DNA from: Ramlibacter tataouinensis
GTDB taxonomy: Bacteria > Pseudomonadota > Gammaproteobacteria > Burkholderiales > Burkholderiaceae_C
DNA length: 64,000 nt
Assembly (NCBI RefSeq): GCF_027941915.1
Contig: NZ_CP116009.1
Location: 4,340,001-4,404,000 of the forward strand
Direction of reading: 5' to 3'
This document shows positions 32,713 to 39,535 of this stretch, one piece after another. The first letter of the stretch is position 1, and each line of letters opens with the position of its first letter. The notes under the pieces are model-generated. The model did not search any database. It was not told where the DNA came from and saw only the letters and a list, made by a program, of their open reading frames with translations. The position numbers were made by a program, and so were the translations under genes.

Positions 32713-33471
32713 TCACGCTCGACCGGCCGCGGCGAACGGGCGCCAGCGTCCCTCCGGCTGCGCCAGCCGGTGCGTGATCACTTCCAGCGCCCGCGGGTGC
32801 ATCGCGAGGCCTTCATGGCGGACGCCGGACAGCTCGATGTTCTCGCTCTCGGCGGTTTCGGTCTCCACGCACTGCTCCCAGCGCACCACCGTATCGTTCT
32901 TGCTGTAGATCGAGGTCACGGGCACCGGCGGGCGCTGGCGCAGACCGGTGCGCATGGACAGCGGCATGCGATCGGGTCCGCTGTCGAGCAGGGCGAGCAC
33001 GCGGCAGCGGCGCTGCGGGTCGGCGGCGGTGTTGAAGGGCGTGCCCAGCGTGATCACCTGCCGCACCAGCGGATTGGCGCGCTTGGCCAGTTCGCGCGCG
33101 TAGATGCCCGACAGGCCCCAACCCAGCAGGGTCACCGGCGCCTGGGTCGCCTCGAAGGCGTCGATCACGCAGTCCTCCAGCTTGCGCAGCCAGCGCGACA
33201 GCCCCATGCCGCGGGGGCCGTGATTGACGCCGTAGCCCCAGTCGAACGGGCGAAAGCCGGCCTGCTGCAGCGTGCGGTGCAGCGGCGCCGTGCTCTCCGG
33301 GCCGGTTCCCTGGCGCGGAAACACGATCACCGGCTGGCCGTTGCCCTCGTAGAGGCGCCCTTGCGCCGTGCGGCGGGAGCGCGCCGGCTGGAACAGCTCG
33401 AACAGGGGCTGGGCCACCCCGTCCAGCTTCGGGCTCGGCGCCAGGCCGGACAACAAACCCGCGTGGGTCAT
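32713..33471 (-). CDS. Alpha/beta-hydrolase-fold esterase/lipase-like protein
   Basis: A 252-residue cytoplasmic hydrolase. The nucleophile elbow is GWGLSG with Ser121. A plausible Asp193 (YSKNDTVV) and His219 (VRHEGLA) complete a triad in the right order. There is no signal peptide. A TAGCAT -10-like box lies 46 nt upstream and GGGAGG precedes the ATG. The triad order and the closing RHEGLAMHP segment resemble lipase-like hydrolases of Burkholderiales; the substrate is unknown. The promoter side faces the hairpin-rich intergenic region. Confidence 0.8.
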   Translation of the reverse strand: MTHAGLLSGLAPSPKLDGVAQPLFELFQPARSRRTAQGRLYEGNGQPVIVFPRQGTGPESTAPLHRTLQQAGFRPFDWGYGVNHGPRGMGLSRWLRKLEDCVIDAFEATQAPVTLLGWGLSGIYARELAKRANPLVRQVITLGTPFNTAADPQRRCRVLALLDSGPDRMPLSMRTGLRQRPPVPVTSIYSKNDTVVRWEQCVETETAESENIELSGVRHEGLAMHPRALEVITHRLAQPEGRWRPFAAAGRA

Positions 33472-33516
33472 GCGATGCCTCCCTTTGCATGCCGCTCGGA
33501 CGCGGCAAGGAAGGGG

Positions 33517-33522
33517 ATGCTA
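33517..33522 (-). promoter_or_regulatory. Putative -10 box for the hydrolase gene
   Basis: The minus strand reads TAGCAT, 46 nt from the start codon at 33471. The -35 is unclear. Confidence 0.4.
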
Positions 33523-33541
33523 GGAAGCGCGGCAGCGTGCC

Positions 33542-33607
33542 GTCCTGGGAGCTGGCGCTGTTACATCGTAGGACGCTGCCTACTGCTTGTAACCGGGCGC
33601 CAGGGAC
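33542..33607. repeat. Long interrupted inverted repeat (22 paired bases)
   Basis: Four nested arms pair in order: GTCC/GGAC, CTGGCGC/GCGCCAG, GTTACA/TGTAAC and GTAGG/CCTAC around a 6-nt loop ACGCTG. All arms are exact complements, separated by small internal bulges. It could be an RNA hairpin in either orientation or a large operator. The central GTAGGACGCTGCCT recurs with one mismatch at 57022. Confidence 0.7.
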
Positions 33608-33629
33608 CGGAAGGAAGCAGCATGAAAAA

Positions 33630-33659
33630 GTCCCCCGGCCGGCGAAGCGGCAGGGGGAC
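33630..33659 (-). terminator. Candidate intrinsic terminator on the minus strand
   Basis: GTCCCCC/GGGGGAC closes a stem whose inner part (GCCG/CGGC) also pairs. Read on the minus strand it is followed directly by TTTTTC, the classic intrinsic-terminator form. A second hairpin, AGCCGGG/CCCGGCT (33666-33697), with T-rich loop, lies just upstream on the same strand. No annotated minus-strand gene ends here. Confidence 0.55.
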
Positions 33660-33985
33660 GAAAGAAGCCGGGGGAAGAAACTTGAAAAAACCCGGCTGCC
33701 TATTGGACGCCATCGACGCCCCGGGGTTCCTCCCGCAGAGCCAGCGATGAACCGGGGAAACCCGGCTGAGCAGGTCCTGTTGCCGTGCAGGCCGACCGCA
33801 TGCTCGGAACACGGATGGCGCAAGCCGGAAAACAGCCGCGTTTCCCAGCGAAAAACGGCTCAGCCAGCCGCTGTTTTTGCGCGTGCATAAGTCACGATGA
33901 GGCCGCTCACGAAGCCCCTTCCGCACTTTTCGCTTACGCCGAAAAAACCCCGTCTGTAGGATTGCACCGACAAGAGAGGACTCGC

Positions 33986-36112
33986 ATGTCTGATTTATCC
34001 GTCAGTTCCCATCCCGCCCCCGAGTTCGGCAAGGACGAGCAGCCTTCCGGCGGCCTCTGGCTGTCGATCAAGAAGGCGGCTGCGCGCGTTTCCGACTGGT
34101 TCGTCATCCAGAGCGCGGCCGTGAAATTGCTGGTCGTGGCCGTGCTCCTGATGATCCCGGTGACGGGGATCTATTCGATTGTGCTGATGCAGAAGCAGGC
34201 CGCCGTCGCGGCCGAGGTCCAGGCCATGGCCCAGGCCGGCCGCAAGGCCGCCTTCGACGAAAGCAAGCCGGTGGTGTTCGGCACCGGCTCGCTGCTGGGC
34301 TTCGTGCAGGCCAACCCGGTCGAGCGCATCACGGTGGTCTACAAGCCGCTGCTGTGGAACGTGTCCGAGCGCGTCGTGCTGGTCGAGTCGGCCGGCAAGC
34401 AGTACGCCTACTACCCGTCGGACATGGAAACCCAGATCTTCACCGACCAGGCGGTCACGGCGCCCTGGAGCGGCAAGCTGGCCTTCGTGCCGCGCTCGGA
34501 CCTGAACGAGGCGAGCGTGAAGATCCTGGAGCGCCTGGACCAGGGCTTCGCCGGCGCCCGTCCGCAGTCGGAGAAGGACGCCTGGAAGGCCGGCGTGTCC
34601 GGCGTGCTGTCGGCCGCGCTCACCCTCGGCCTGCTGGGCTTCCTGGCGTTCCAGCTCAAGGGCCAGTTCAAGTCGCTCAAGTTCATCGAGCCTTCGCACG
34701 TGAGCGGCTCGCTGTCCGACCTGGTCGGCATGGACGACATCAAGTCCGAGGTCGCGCAGATCAAGGACCAGTACATGCGGCGCGCCGAGTACGCCGAGTA
34801 CGGCATCAACAAGCCGTTCAACGTGATGTTCAGCGGCCCAGCCGGCACCGGCAAGACCAAGCTCGCCAGCTACCTGGCCAAGGAGCTGAACCTGCCGATC
34901 CTGTTCCACTCGGCGGTGAACCTGGAGACCGGCTACGTCGGCGGCGGCGCCGGCACGCTGTCGCGCATCGTGTCGATGGCCAAGCGGCGCAAGCGCTGCA
35001 TCGTGTTCCTGGACGAGGCGCAGGACCTGTTCATGAAGCGCGGCGGCCACCGCAAGTTCGACGACGACACCCAGAACATGCTGCTGGCGGTGCTGGACGG
35101 CGTGCGCACCAAGAGCGACGCCGAGATCATCTGGATCGTTGCGTCCAACTTCAACAGCGAGCAGATGCAGATGGACGAGGCCATGCTGCGCCGCTTCCAG
35201 ATGAAGGTGGACTTCCGCCTGCCCAACCGCGAGGAGCGGCTGGCCATCATCGAGCACTACTTGTCGCAGCGCGCCGACAAGGTGCTGCCGGAGCTGGACC
35301 TGCGCCACCTGGTGGAGATCACCGAGGGCCGCAGTCCGGCCGACCTGGAGACCATCGTCAACCAGGCCGGCATCACCGCGGTGCAGGCCGGCATCATGAT
35401 CGGCTCCGACACGCTGATGCAGGCAGCCGAGCGCGTGCTGGTGGGCAACGTCAACGCCAACGCGACCAAGGAGCGTGAGCGCGACCGCCGCGTCATCGCC
35501 ATCCACGAGTGGGGCCACTTCCTGGTCGACTTCGAGCAGGAGCGCAAGAAGGCCGGCGGCGACTGGGACGCGATCCTGGCCGACATGAAGACCATCAAGA
35601 TCTCGCTCAAGGCCAACCCGCGCAACAACGCGCTGGGCTTCGTGTTCCACAAGCAGGGCGCCAACCTGCTCAAGACCAAGGCCGACATCGAGCACGACGT
35701 GCGCGTGCTGCTGGGCGGCATGGCCAACGAGGAGCTGTTCTTCGGCGAGGAGGGCACCACCAACGGCGCCCACAACGACATCACCCGCGTGACCAAGCTG
35801 CTGCACCACGCCGTCGGCGAGATGGGCATGTACCGCAAGACGCGCCTGAACTTCGGCGCGCTGGCCAACGACGGCCAGGGCGGCCGCCAGCTCGACGAGG
35901 AGACGCGCAGCATCATGGAAGCGCAGAGCGAGCGCCTGTACGGCGAGACCAAGTCGCTGCTGCTGCGCCTGAAGCCGCTGACCGAGCACCTGGCCGGCAA
36001 GCTGATGGAGCGCGGCGAGATGAGCCTGCGCGAGGCGCTGCACGAGATCCGCAGCTTCGAGGCGGCGTGCTGGTCGTTCAACTCCCGCATGGGCCTGCAG
36101 CCGGCCGCCTGA
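33986..36112 (+). CDS. FtsH-like membrane AAA+ zinc metalloprotease (M41-related)
   Basis: A 708-residue membrane-bound AAA+ protease resembling FtsH. A first transmembrane segment (about 46-67) is followed by a periplasmic domain of some 140 residues and a second segment (about 205-225). The AAA domain has Walker A GPAGTGKT (284-291) and Walker B IVFLDEAQD (Asp343, Glu344). The protease domain has HEWGH (His507, His511) in place of the usual HEAGH, and Asp598 in NGAHNDITR as probable third zinc ligand. It differs clearly from housekeeping FtsH, which must be elsewhere, so this is a paralogue. The ATG at 33986 has AGAGAGGA upstream. Confidence 0.88.
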   Translation: MSDLSVSSHPAPEFGKDEQPSGGLWLSIKKAAARVSDWFVIQSAAVKLLVVAVLLMIPVTGIYSIVLMQKQAAVAAEVQAMAQAGRKAAFDESKPVVFGTGSLLGFVQANPVERITVVYKPLLWNVSERVVLVESAGKQYAYYPSDMETQIFTDQAVTAPWSGKLAFVPRSDLNEASVKILERLDQGFAGARPQSEKDAWKAGVSGVLSAALTLGLLGFLAFQLKGQFKSLKFIEPSHVSGSLSDLVGMDDIKSEVAQIKDQYMRRAEYAEYGINKPFNVMFSGPAGTGKTKLASYLAKELNLPILFHSAVNLETGYVGGGAGTLSRIVSMAKRRKRCIVFLDEAQDLFMKRGGHRKFDDDTQNMLLAVLDGVRTKSDAEIIWIVASNFNSEQMQMDEAMLRRFQMKVDFRLPNREERLAIIEHYLSQRADKVLPELDLRHLVEITEGRSPADLETIVNQAGITAVQAGIMIGSDTLMQAAERVLVGNVNANATKERERDRRVIAIHEWGHFLVDFEQERKKAGGDWDAILADMKTIKISLKANPRNNALGFVFHKQGANLLKTKADIEHDVRVLLGGMANEELFFGEEGTTNGAHNDITRVTKLLHHAVGEMGMYRKTRLNFGALANDGQGGRQLDEETRSIMEAQSERLYGETKSLLLRLKPLTEHLAGKLMERGEMSLREALHEIRSFEAACWSFNSRMGLQPAA

Positions 36113-36135
36113 GCGCCGCAGCGCAAGCCTTGCCA

Positions 36136-36165
36136 CGAAGGGGCCGCAGCGATGCGGCCCCTTCG
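36136..36165 (+). terminator. Terminator hairpin after the FtsH-like gene
   Basis: CGAAGGGGCCGCA-GCGA-TGCGGCCCCTTCG makes a perfect 13-bp stem with a GCGA loop, starting 24 nt after the stop codon and followed by a short TTCGTC. It is the strongest simple stem-loop in the window and separates the protease from the downstream signalling genes. Confidence 0.85.
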
Positions 36166-36333
36166 TTCGTCTCGGGGCGCCCCATCAGGTCGCGCGCTCA
36201 TGGTCGGGTTGGTGGCGCGCCACACCCGATGGAGCGCGCCAGCGTGATGCTGTGCGCACTTGCGCACCGTGTCCCGGGAATGCCCGGTTGTGCGGTCCTG
36301 CTGGGCTGGCCCGCGTGGCATCATCCGTTACAG

Positions 36334-36837
36334 ATGTACATGTTCGAGGATCGCGTCTCTCACCGCGAAGGCAGGTCGACCCCGGCGGCCTCCCACTTCC
36401 CGCGCCAGCCGGCACCGCCCGCGCCCCTCGCGCCGGCCCCGCAGCGGCATGCCGGCGCCGGCATGCGCCGCGTGCTGGTCGTCGAGGACAACCCCGACGG
36501 GCTGGAGACGCTGCTGGCCCTGCTGGGCATGCTGGGCCACGAGGTCGCCGGTGCCGCCGACGGCGCACAGGCGCTCGAGCAGGCCATCGCCTTCCAGCCC
36601 GATGTCGTGCTGCTCGACCTCGGCCTGCCGGTGCTCGACGGCTTCGAGGTCGCGCGCAATCTGCGCCGCGACCCGCGCGCCGAAGGCGTCTTCATCGCGG
36701 CGCTGACCGGCTGGGGGGCCGACGGCGATCGCCAGCGCACCGCCGAGGCCGGCTTCGACGCCCACCTGACCAAGCCGGTGGAACTGGACGCGCTCGAGGC
36801 CGTGCTGGCCGGCAGCACGGTGCGCGGCAAGCGCTGA
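36334..36837 (+). CDS. Stand-alone response regulator receiver protein
   Basis: CheY-like single-domain receiver. From the start at 36334 the phosphoacceptor is Asp95 (VVLLDLGLP), with the acidic pair in VVEDN and the conserved Lys in HLTKPVEL. No output domain follows. The first 43 residues of this call are a low-complexity Pro/Ala stretch; an ATG at 36463 would give a compact 124-residue receiver and may be correct. It lies about 100 bp before a hybrid histidine kinase, its probable partner. This type of receiver often follows a hybrid-kinase phosphorelay. Confidence 0.85.
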   Translation: MYMFEDRVSHREGRSTPAASHFPRQPAPPAPLAPAPQRHAGAGMRRVLVVEDNPDGLETLLALLGMLGHEVAGAADGAQALEQAIAFQPDVVLLDLGLPVLDGFEVARNLRRDPRAEGVFIAALTGWGADGDRQRTAEAGFDAHLTKPVELDALEAVLAGSTVRGKR

Positions 36838-36937
36838 CCGCGGCGCAGGCCTGTCGTTATCGTCGCGCCTCGGAATGCGTCATGGCTGAGTTGGGTTTGG
36901 GCTAGGCTCGCATCCGTTTCACCAGCGTCCCGAGCCC

Positions 36938-39100
36938 TTGATCTCCGTCACCGCCGTCCCGCCCGGAATCGAGCCATTGCCCTCATCGCCGTCGCCGCCT
37001 CCCGGGCGGTCGAGCCTGCAGGCGCTGCGCTGGCTGCCCTGGCTGTGCCTGCTGCTGCCCTTGCTGGCCTGGGCCAGCGTCGGCGTCCATCGCTACCAGC
37101 AGATGCGCAGCGAGACCGAGGTGCGGCTGGACCGCGCGCTGCGCATCGCCAGCGAGCACGCGTTGCGCGTGATGGATACCACCGAGTCGCTGCTGGCGCG
37201 GGTGGTGGACATCGCGGCCAGGCCGGGGCTGCACGTCGAGCACCAGCAGGCCGGCGTCCATGCGCTGCTGAGCGCCATGGCGCAGAACAAGCCGCAGCTG
37301 CAGAGCATCCTGGTGTTCGGCACCGATGGCCGGCCGCTGGTGAGCAGCCGCCTGTACCCGGCCCCGCCGATCGATGCATCCGACCGCGACTACTTCCGCT
37401 GGCACCAGCAGGGACGCGGCGGGGTCTATGTCTCGAGGCCGCTGGTCTCGCGCGTCACGGGGGAATCGTTCTTCGACGTCAGCACCGCGCGCCGGCAGCC
37501 GGACGGCAGCTTCGGCGGCGTGGTGTCGATCCGGCTGTTGACCGACTATTTCGAGCAGTTCCACCGCGACCTGGCCGCCGATGAGCCGGGCCTGGCGATC
37601 AACCTGCTGCGCGAGGACGGCCTGGTCTTCACGCGCTGGCCGGTGCTGCGCGATGCACCGGAGCGGCTGGCGCACAACAGCCCGGTGATGTCGCGCATCC
37701 GCGCCGGCGCCAGGGCCGGCACCTTGCACGGGGTCTCGTCGATCGACGGCCGCCCGCGGCTGCTGGCGTTCCGCAGGGTCGGCGACTACCCGATCTACCT
37801 GGGCACCGGCATGGACACGCTGGAGATCCGCAAGCGCTGGCTGCGCGAGATGGGCTGGCTGGCGGCCTTCGGCGCGCCGCCGGCAGTGGCGCTGTTCCTG
37901 GCGGTGCGGCTGGCGCTCCGCCGCAGCGGGGATGCGCTGGCAAGCGCGCACCGGCTGCAGCAGGAAACCGAGGCGCGCCGGCGGGTCGAGGAGGCGCTGC
38001 TGCAGGCGCAGAAGCTGGAGGCGCTGGGACGCCTGACGGGCGGCGTGGCGCACGACTTCAACAACGCGCTGATGGTGATCAGCAACAACCTGCTGCTGCT
38101 GCGGATGAAGCAGCCCCCCTCCGACGGGCCGTACCTCGATTCGATCCGGCGCGTCGCTTCCGCCACCAAGCTCACCCGCCAGTTGCTGGCGTTCTCGCGC
38201 CGCCAGGCGCTGGTGCCCGAGCAGGTGCGGCTGCAGGAGCGCCTGCCCGCCATCCGCGACCTGCTGGGCCCGGTGCTGGGCAGCCGCACCCGGCTGGAAA
38301 TCACGGTCGAGCCGGACACCCGGCCGATCCGCGTCGATGCGGCCGAGTTCGAACTGGCCCTGCTCAACCTGGCGATCAATGCGCGCGACGCGCTCGAGCA
38401 GGACGGCCTGCTCGCGCTGTGCGCCCGCAACGCCGGCCCCGGCGAGCTGCCGCCGCTGGTGCAGGGCCCGCTGGTGATGGTGGAGGTGGCCGACAACGGC
38501 CGCGGCATTCCGCGGGACGTGCTCGACCGCGTGTTCGAGCCGTTCTTCACCACCAAGCCGGTGGGCGAGGGCACCGGCCTGGGCCTGAGCCAGGTCTATG
38601 GCCTGGCCCAGCGCGCCGGCGGCACCGCCACCGTTGCCAGCGAGCCAGGCCGGGGCACGCAGGTGCGCATGTTCTTCCCGCCCGACGAGCGCCCGCCGCC
38701 CAAGGACGACACGCTGCCCTCGCTCGGGCGGGCCCTGGCGCTGCAGGTCCTGATGGTGGAGGACAACGCCGAGGTGGCGGCGGCGCTGGCGCCGGTGCTG
38801 GAGGCGCTCGGCTGTCGCGTCACGCACTTCGACCGCGCCGGGGCCGCGCTCGCCTGGCTGGCGGCGCAGGAGCGCCTGCCCGATGTGCTGCTGACCGACG
38901 TGGTCATGCCCGGCGAGATGGATGGGGTGGCCCTGGCGCGCGCGGTGCGCCAGCGCTGGCCGTCGCTGCGGGTGATCGTGATGACCGGCTACGCGGAACA
39001 GCTCGACGTCATCGCGCAGCAGGGCTTCGACATCCTGCCCAAGCCGTGCACGCCCGAGATGCTGGTGCAGACGCTCGGGCGCGGTGCCGCCGCAACGTGA
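36938..39100 (+). CDS. Hybrid sensor histidine kinase with C-terminal receiver
   Basis: A 720-residue membrane kinase. A first transmembrane segment (about 30-48) and a second (about 308-327) enclose a periplasmic dCache/PAS-like sensor (motifs DRDYFRWHQQGRGG and GESFFDVSTARR). The HisKA domain carries His372 in GGVAHDFNNAL, the HATPase domain NLAINARDAL and DNGRGIP, and the receiver Asp654 (LLTDVVMPG). The HDFNN form of the H-box is typical of soluble-phosphorelay kinases of this class. The start is TTG at 36938, uncertain. A TAGGCT box sits 29 nt upstream. Confidence 0.9.
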   Translation: MISVTAVPPGIEPLPSSPSPPPGRSSLQALRWLPWLCLLLPLLAWASVGVHRYQQMRSETEVRLDRALRIASEHALRVMDTTESLLARVVDIAARPGLHVEHQQAGVHALLSAMAQNKPQLQSILVFGTDGRPLVSSRLYPAPPIDASDRDYFRWHQQGRGGVYVSRPLVSRVTGESFFDVSTARRQPDGSFGGVVSIRLLTDYFEQFHRDLAADEPGLAINLLREDGLVFTRWPVLRDAPERLAHNSPVMSRIRAGARAGTLHGVSSIDGRPRLLAFRRVGDYPIYLGTGMDTLEIRKRWLREMGWLAAFGAPPAVALFLAVRLALRRSGDALASAHRLQQETEARRRVEEALLQAQKLEALGRLTGGVAHDFNNALMVISNNLLLLRMKQPPSDGPYLDSIRRVASATKLTRQLLAFSRRQALVPEQVRLQERLPAIRDLLGPVLGSRTRLEITVEPDTRPIRVDAAEFELALLNLAINARDALEQDGLLALCARNAGPGELPPLVQGPLVMVEVADNGRGIPRDVLDRVFEPFFTTKPVGEGTGLGLSQVYGLAQRAGGTATVASEPGRGTQVRMFFPPDERPPPKDDTLPSLGRALALQVLMVEDNAEVAAALAPVLEALGCRVTHFDRAGAALAWLAAQERLPDVLLTDVVMPGEMDGVALARAVRQRWPSLRVIVMTGYAEQLDVIAQQGFDILPKPCTPEMLVQTLGRGAAAT

Positions 39101-39171
39101 CGGCTTGCACGGCGTTGCATCCGCCTGTGTGATGTTGCACACCGGTTGCACTTCGACACGCGGCGGCGGCC

Positions 39172-39177
39172 TAGCAT
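39172..39177 (+). promoter_or_regulatory. Putative -10 box, leaderless start of the small gene at 39185
   Basis: TAGCAT ends seven bases before the ATG at 39185, overlapping an earlier in-frame ATG (39176). No Shine-Dalgarno is present. Confidence 0.4.
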
Positions 39178-39184
39178 GCCCTGC

Positions 39185-39466
39185 ATGCGCTACACCCGCG
39201 AAGAGTACGCCAACATGCAGGCCGTGCAGCGCCGCGTGGCGCGGGCCGAAGCGGACTATGCGCGCTTTCGCGCGGCCTACCTGGAGATCGCCCAGCACCA
39301 GCCCGACCACGAGGTCGCGCTGGCCATGATCGGCGCCGACATGAACCGGGCCCACGCCTACCTGCAGGCGCTGATCGGGCTGCCGCCCACGCCATTCGAG
39401 AAGCAGCCCAGCGTGGTCGTGATGCGCGAGGCGCGCCGGCTGGCCGAGGAAAAGGGCAAGCACTAG
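39185..39466 (+). CDS. Small hypothetical protein, helical
   Basis: I do not recognise this 93-residue protein. It is mostly charged and alpha-helical (YTREEYANMQAVQRRVARAEADY) with an acidic/basic C-terminus, and has no signal or membrane segment. The ATG at 39185 is preferred over 39176 because the latter falls inside the -10-like TAGCAT box. It lies alone between the hybrid kinase and the DUF2868 gene, with 69 bp before the next start. Confidence 0.65.
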   Translation: MRYTREEYANMQAVQRRVARAEADYARFRAAYLEIAQHQPDHEVALAMIGADMNRAHAYLQALIGLPPTPFEKQPSVVVMREARRLAEEKGKH

Positions 39467-39522
39467 GGATCGACCTGCGGTCGGCAAGGGCGAGGCGGCG
39501 TGGAGGCGGCTCGTCCTGTTCC

Positions 39523-39528
39523 TAGAAT
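39523..39528 (+). promoter_or_regulatory. Putative -10 box of the DUF2868 gene (leaderless)
   Basis: TAGAAT ends seven bases before the TTG at 39536. If the box is used, starts upstream of it (for example GTG 39500) would be excluded. Confidence 0.5.
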
Positions 39529-39535
39529 CGCAGGC

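Larger units (their letters stand above)
33472..33985. other. 514-bp intergenic region with several strong hairpins
   Basis: Separates the divergent hydrolase and FtsH-like protease genes. It holds a TAGCAT box for the hydrolase (33517-33522, minus), a long interrupted inverted repeat (33542-33607), a GGAAGGAAGCAGC tract (33609-33621) and two hairpins that look like minus-strand terminators (33630-33697). Nearer the protease are A/T-richer patches with an AAAACAGC/GCTGTTTT inverted repeat and a TAGGAT -10-like box at 33956-33961. The long plus-strand frame that runs through it from 33785 does not look like protein. It is the best place in the window for an unannotated RNA. Confidence 0.6.

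Noticed and set aside
33590..33660. Annotation as SRP 4.5S RNA (ffs)
   Set aside because: The 15-base match is striking, but the CAGGYCC partner is altered and flanking arms do not form the SRP stem. Kept as a finding, not as an ncRNA feature.
33785..33985. N-terminal extension of the FtsH-like protein starting at 33785
   Set aside because: The 67 extra residues are Cys/Arg-rich and unlike a membrane protease start. The ATG at 33986 has a good ribosome-binding site and gives a natural N-terminus.
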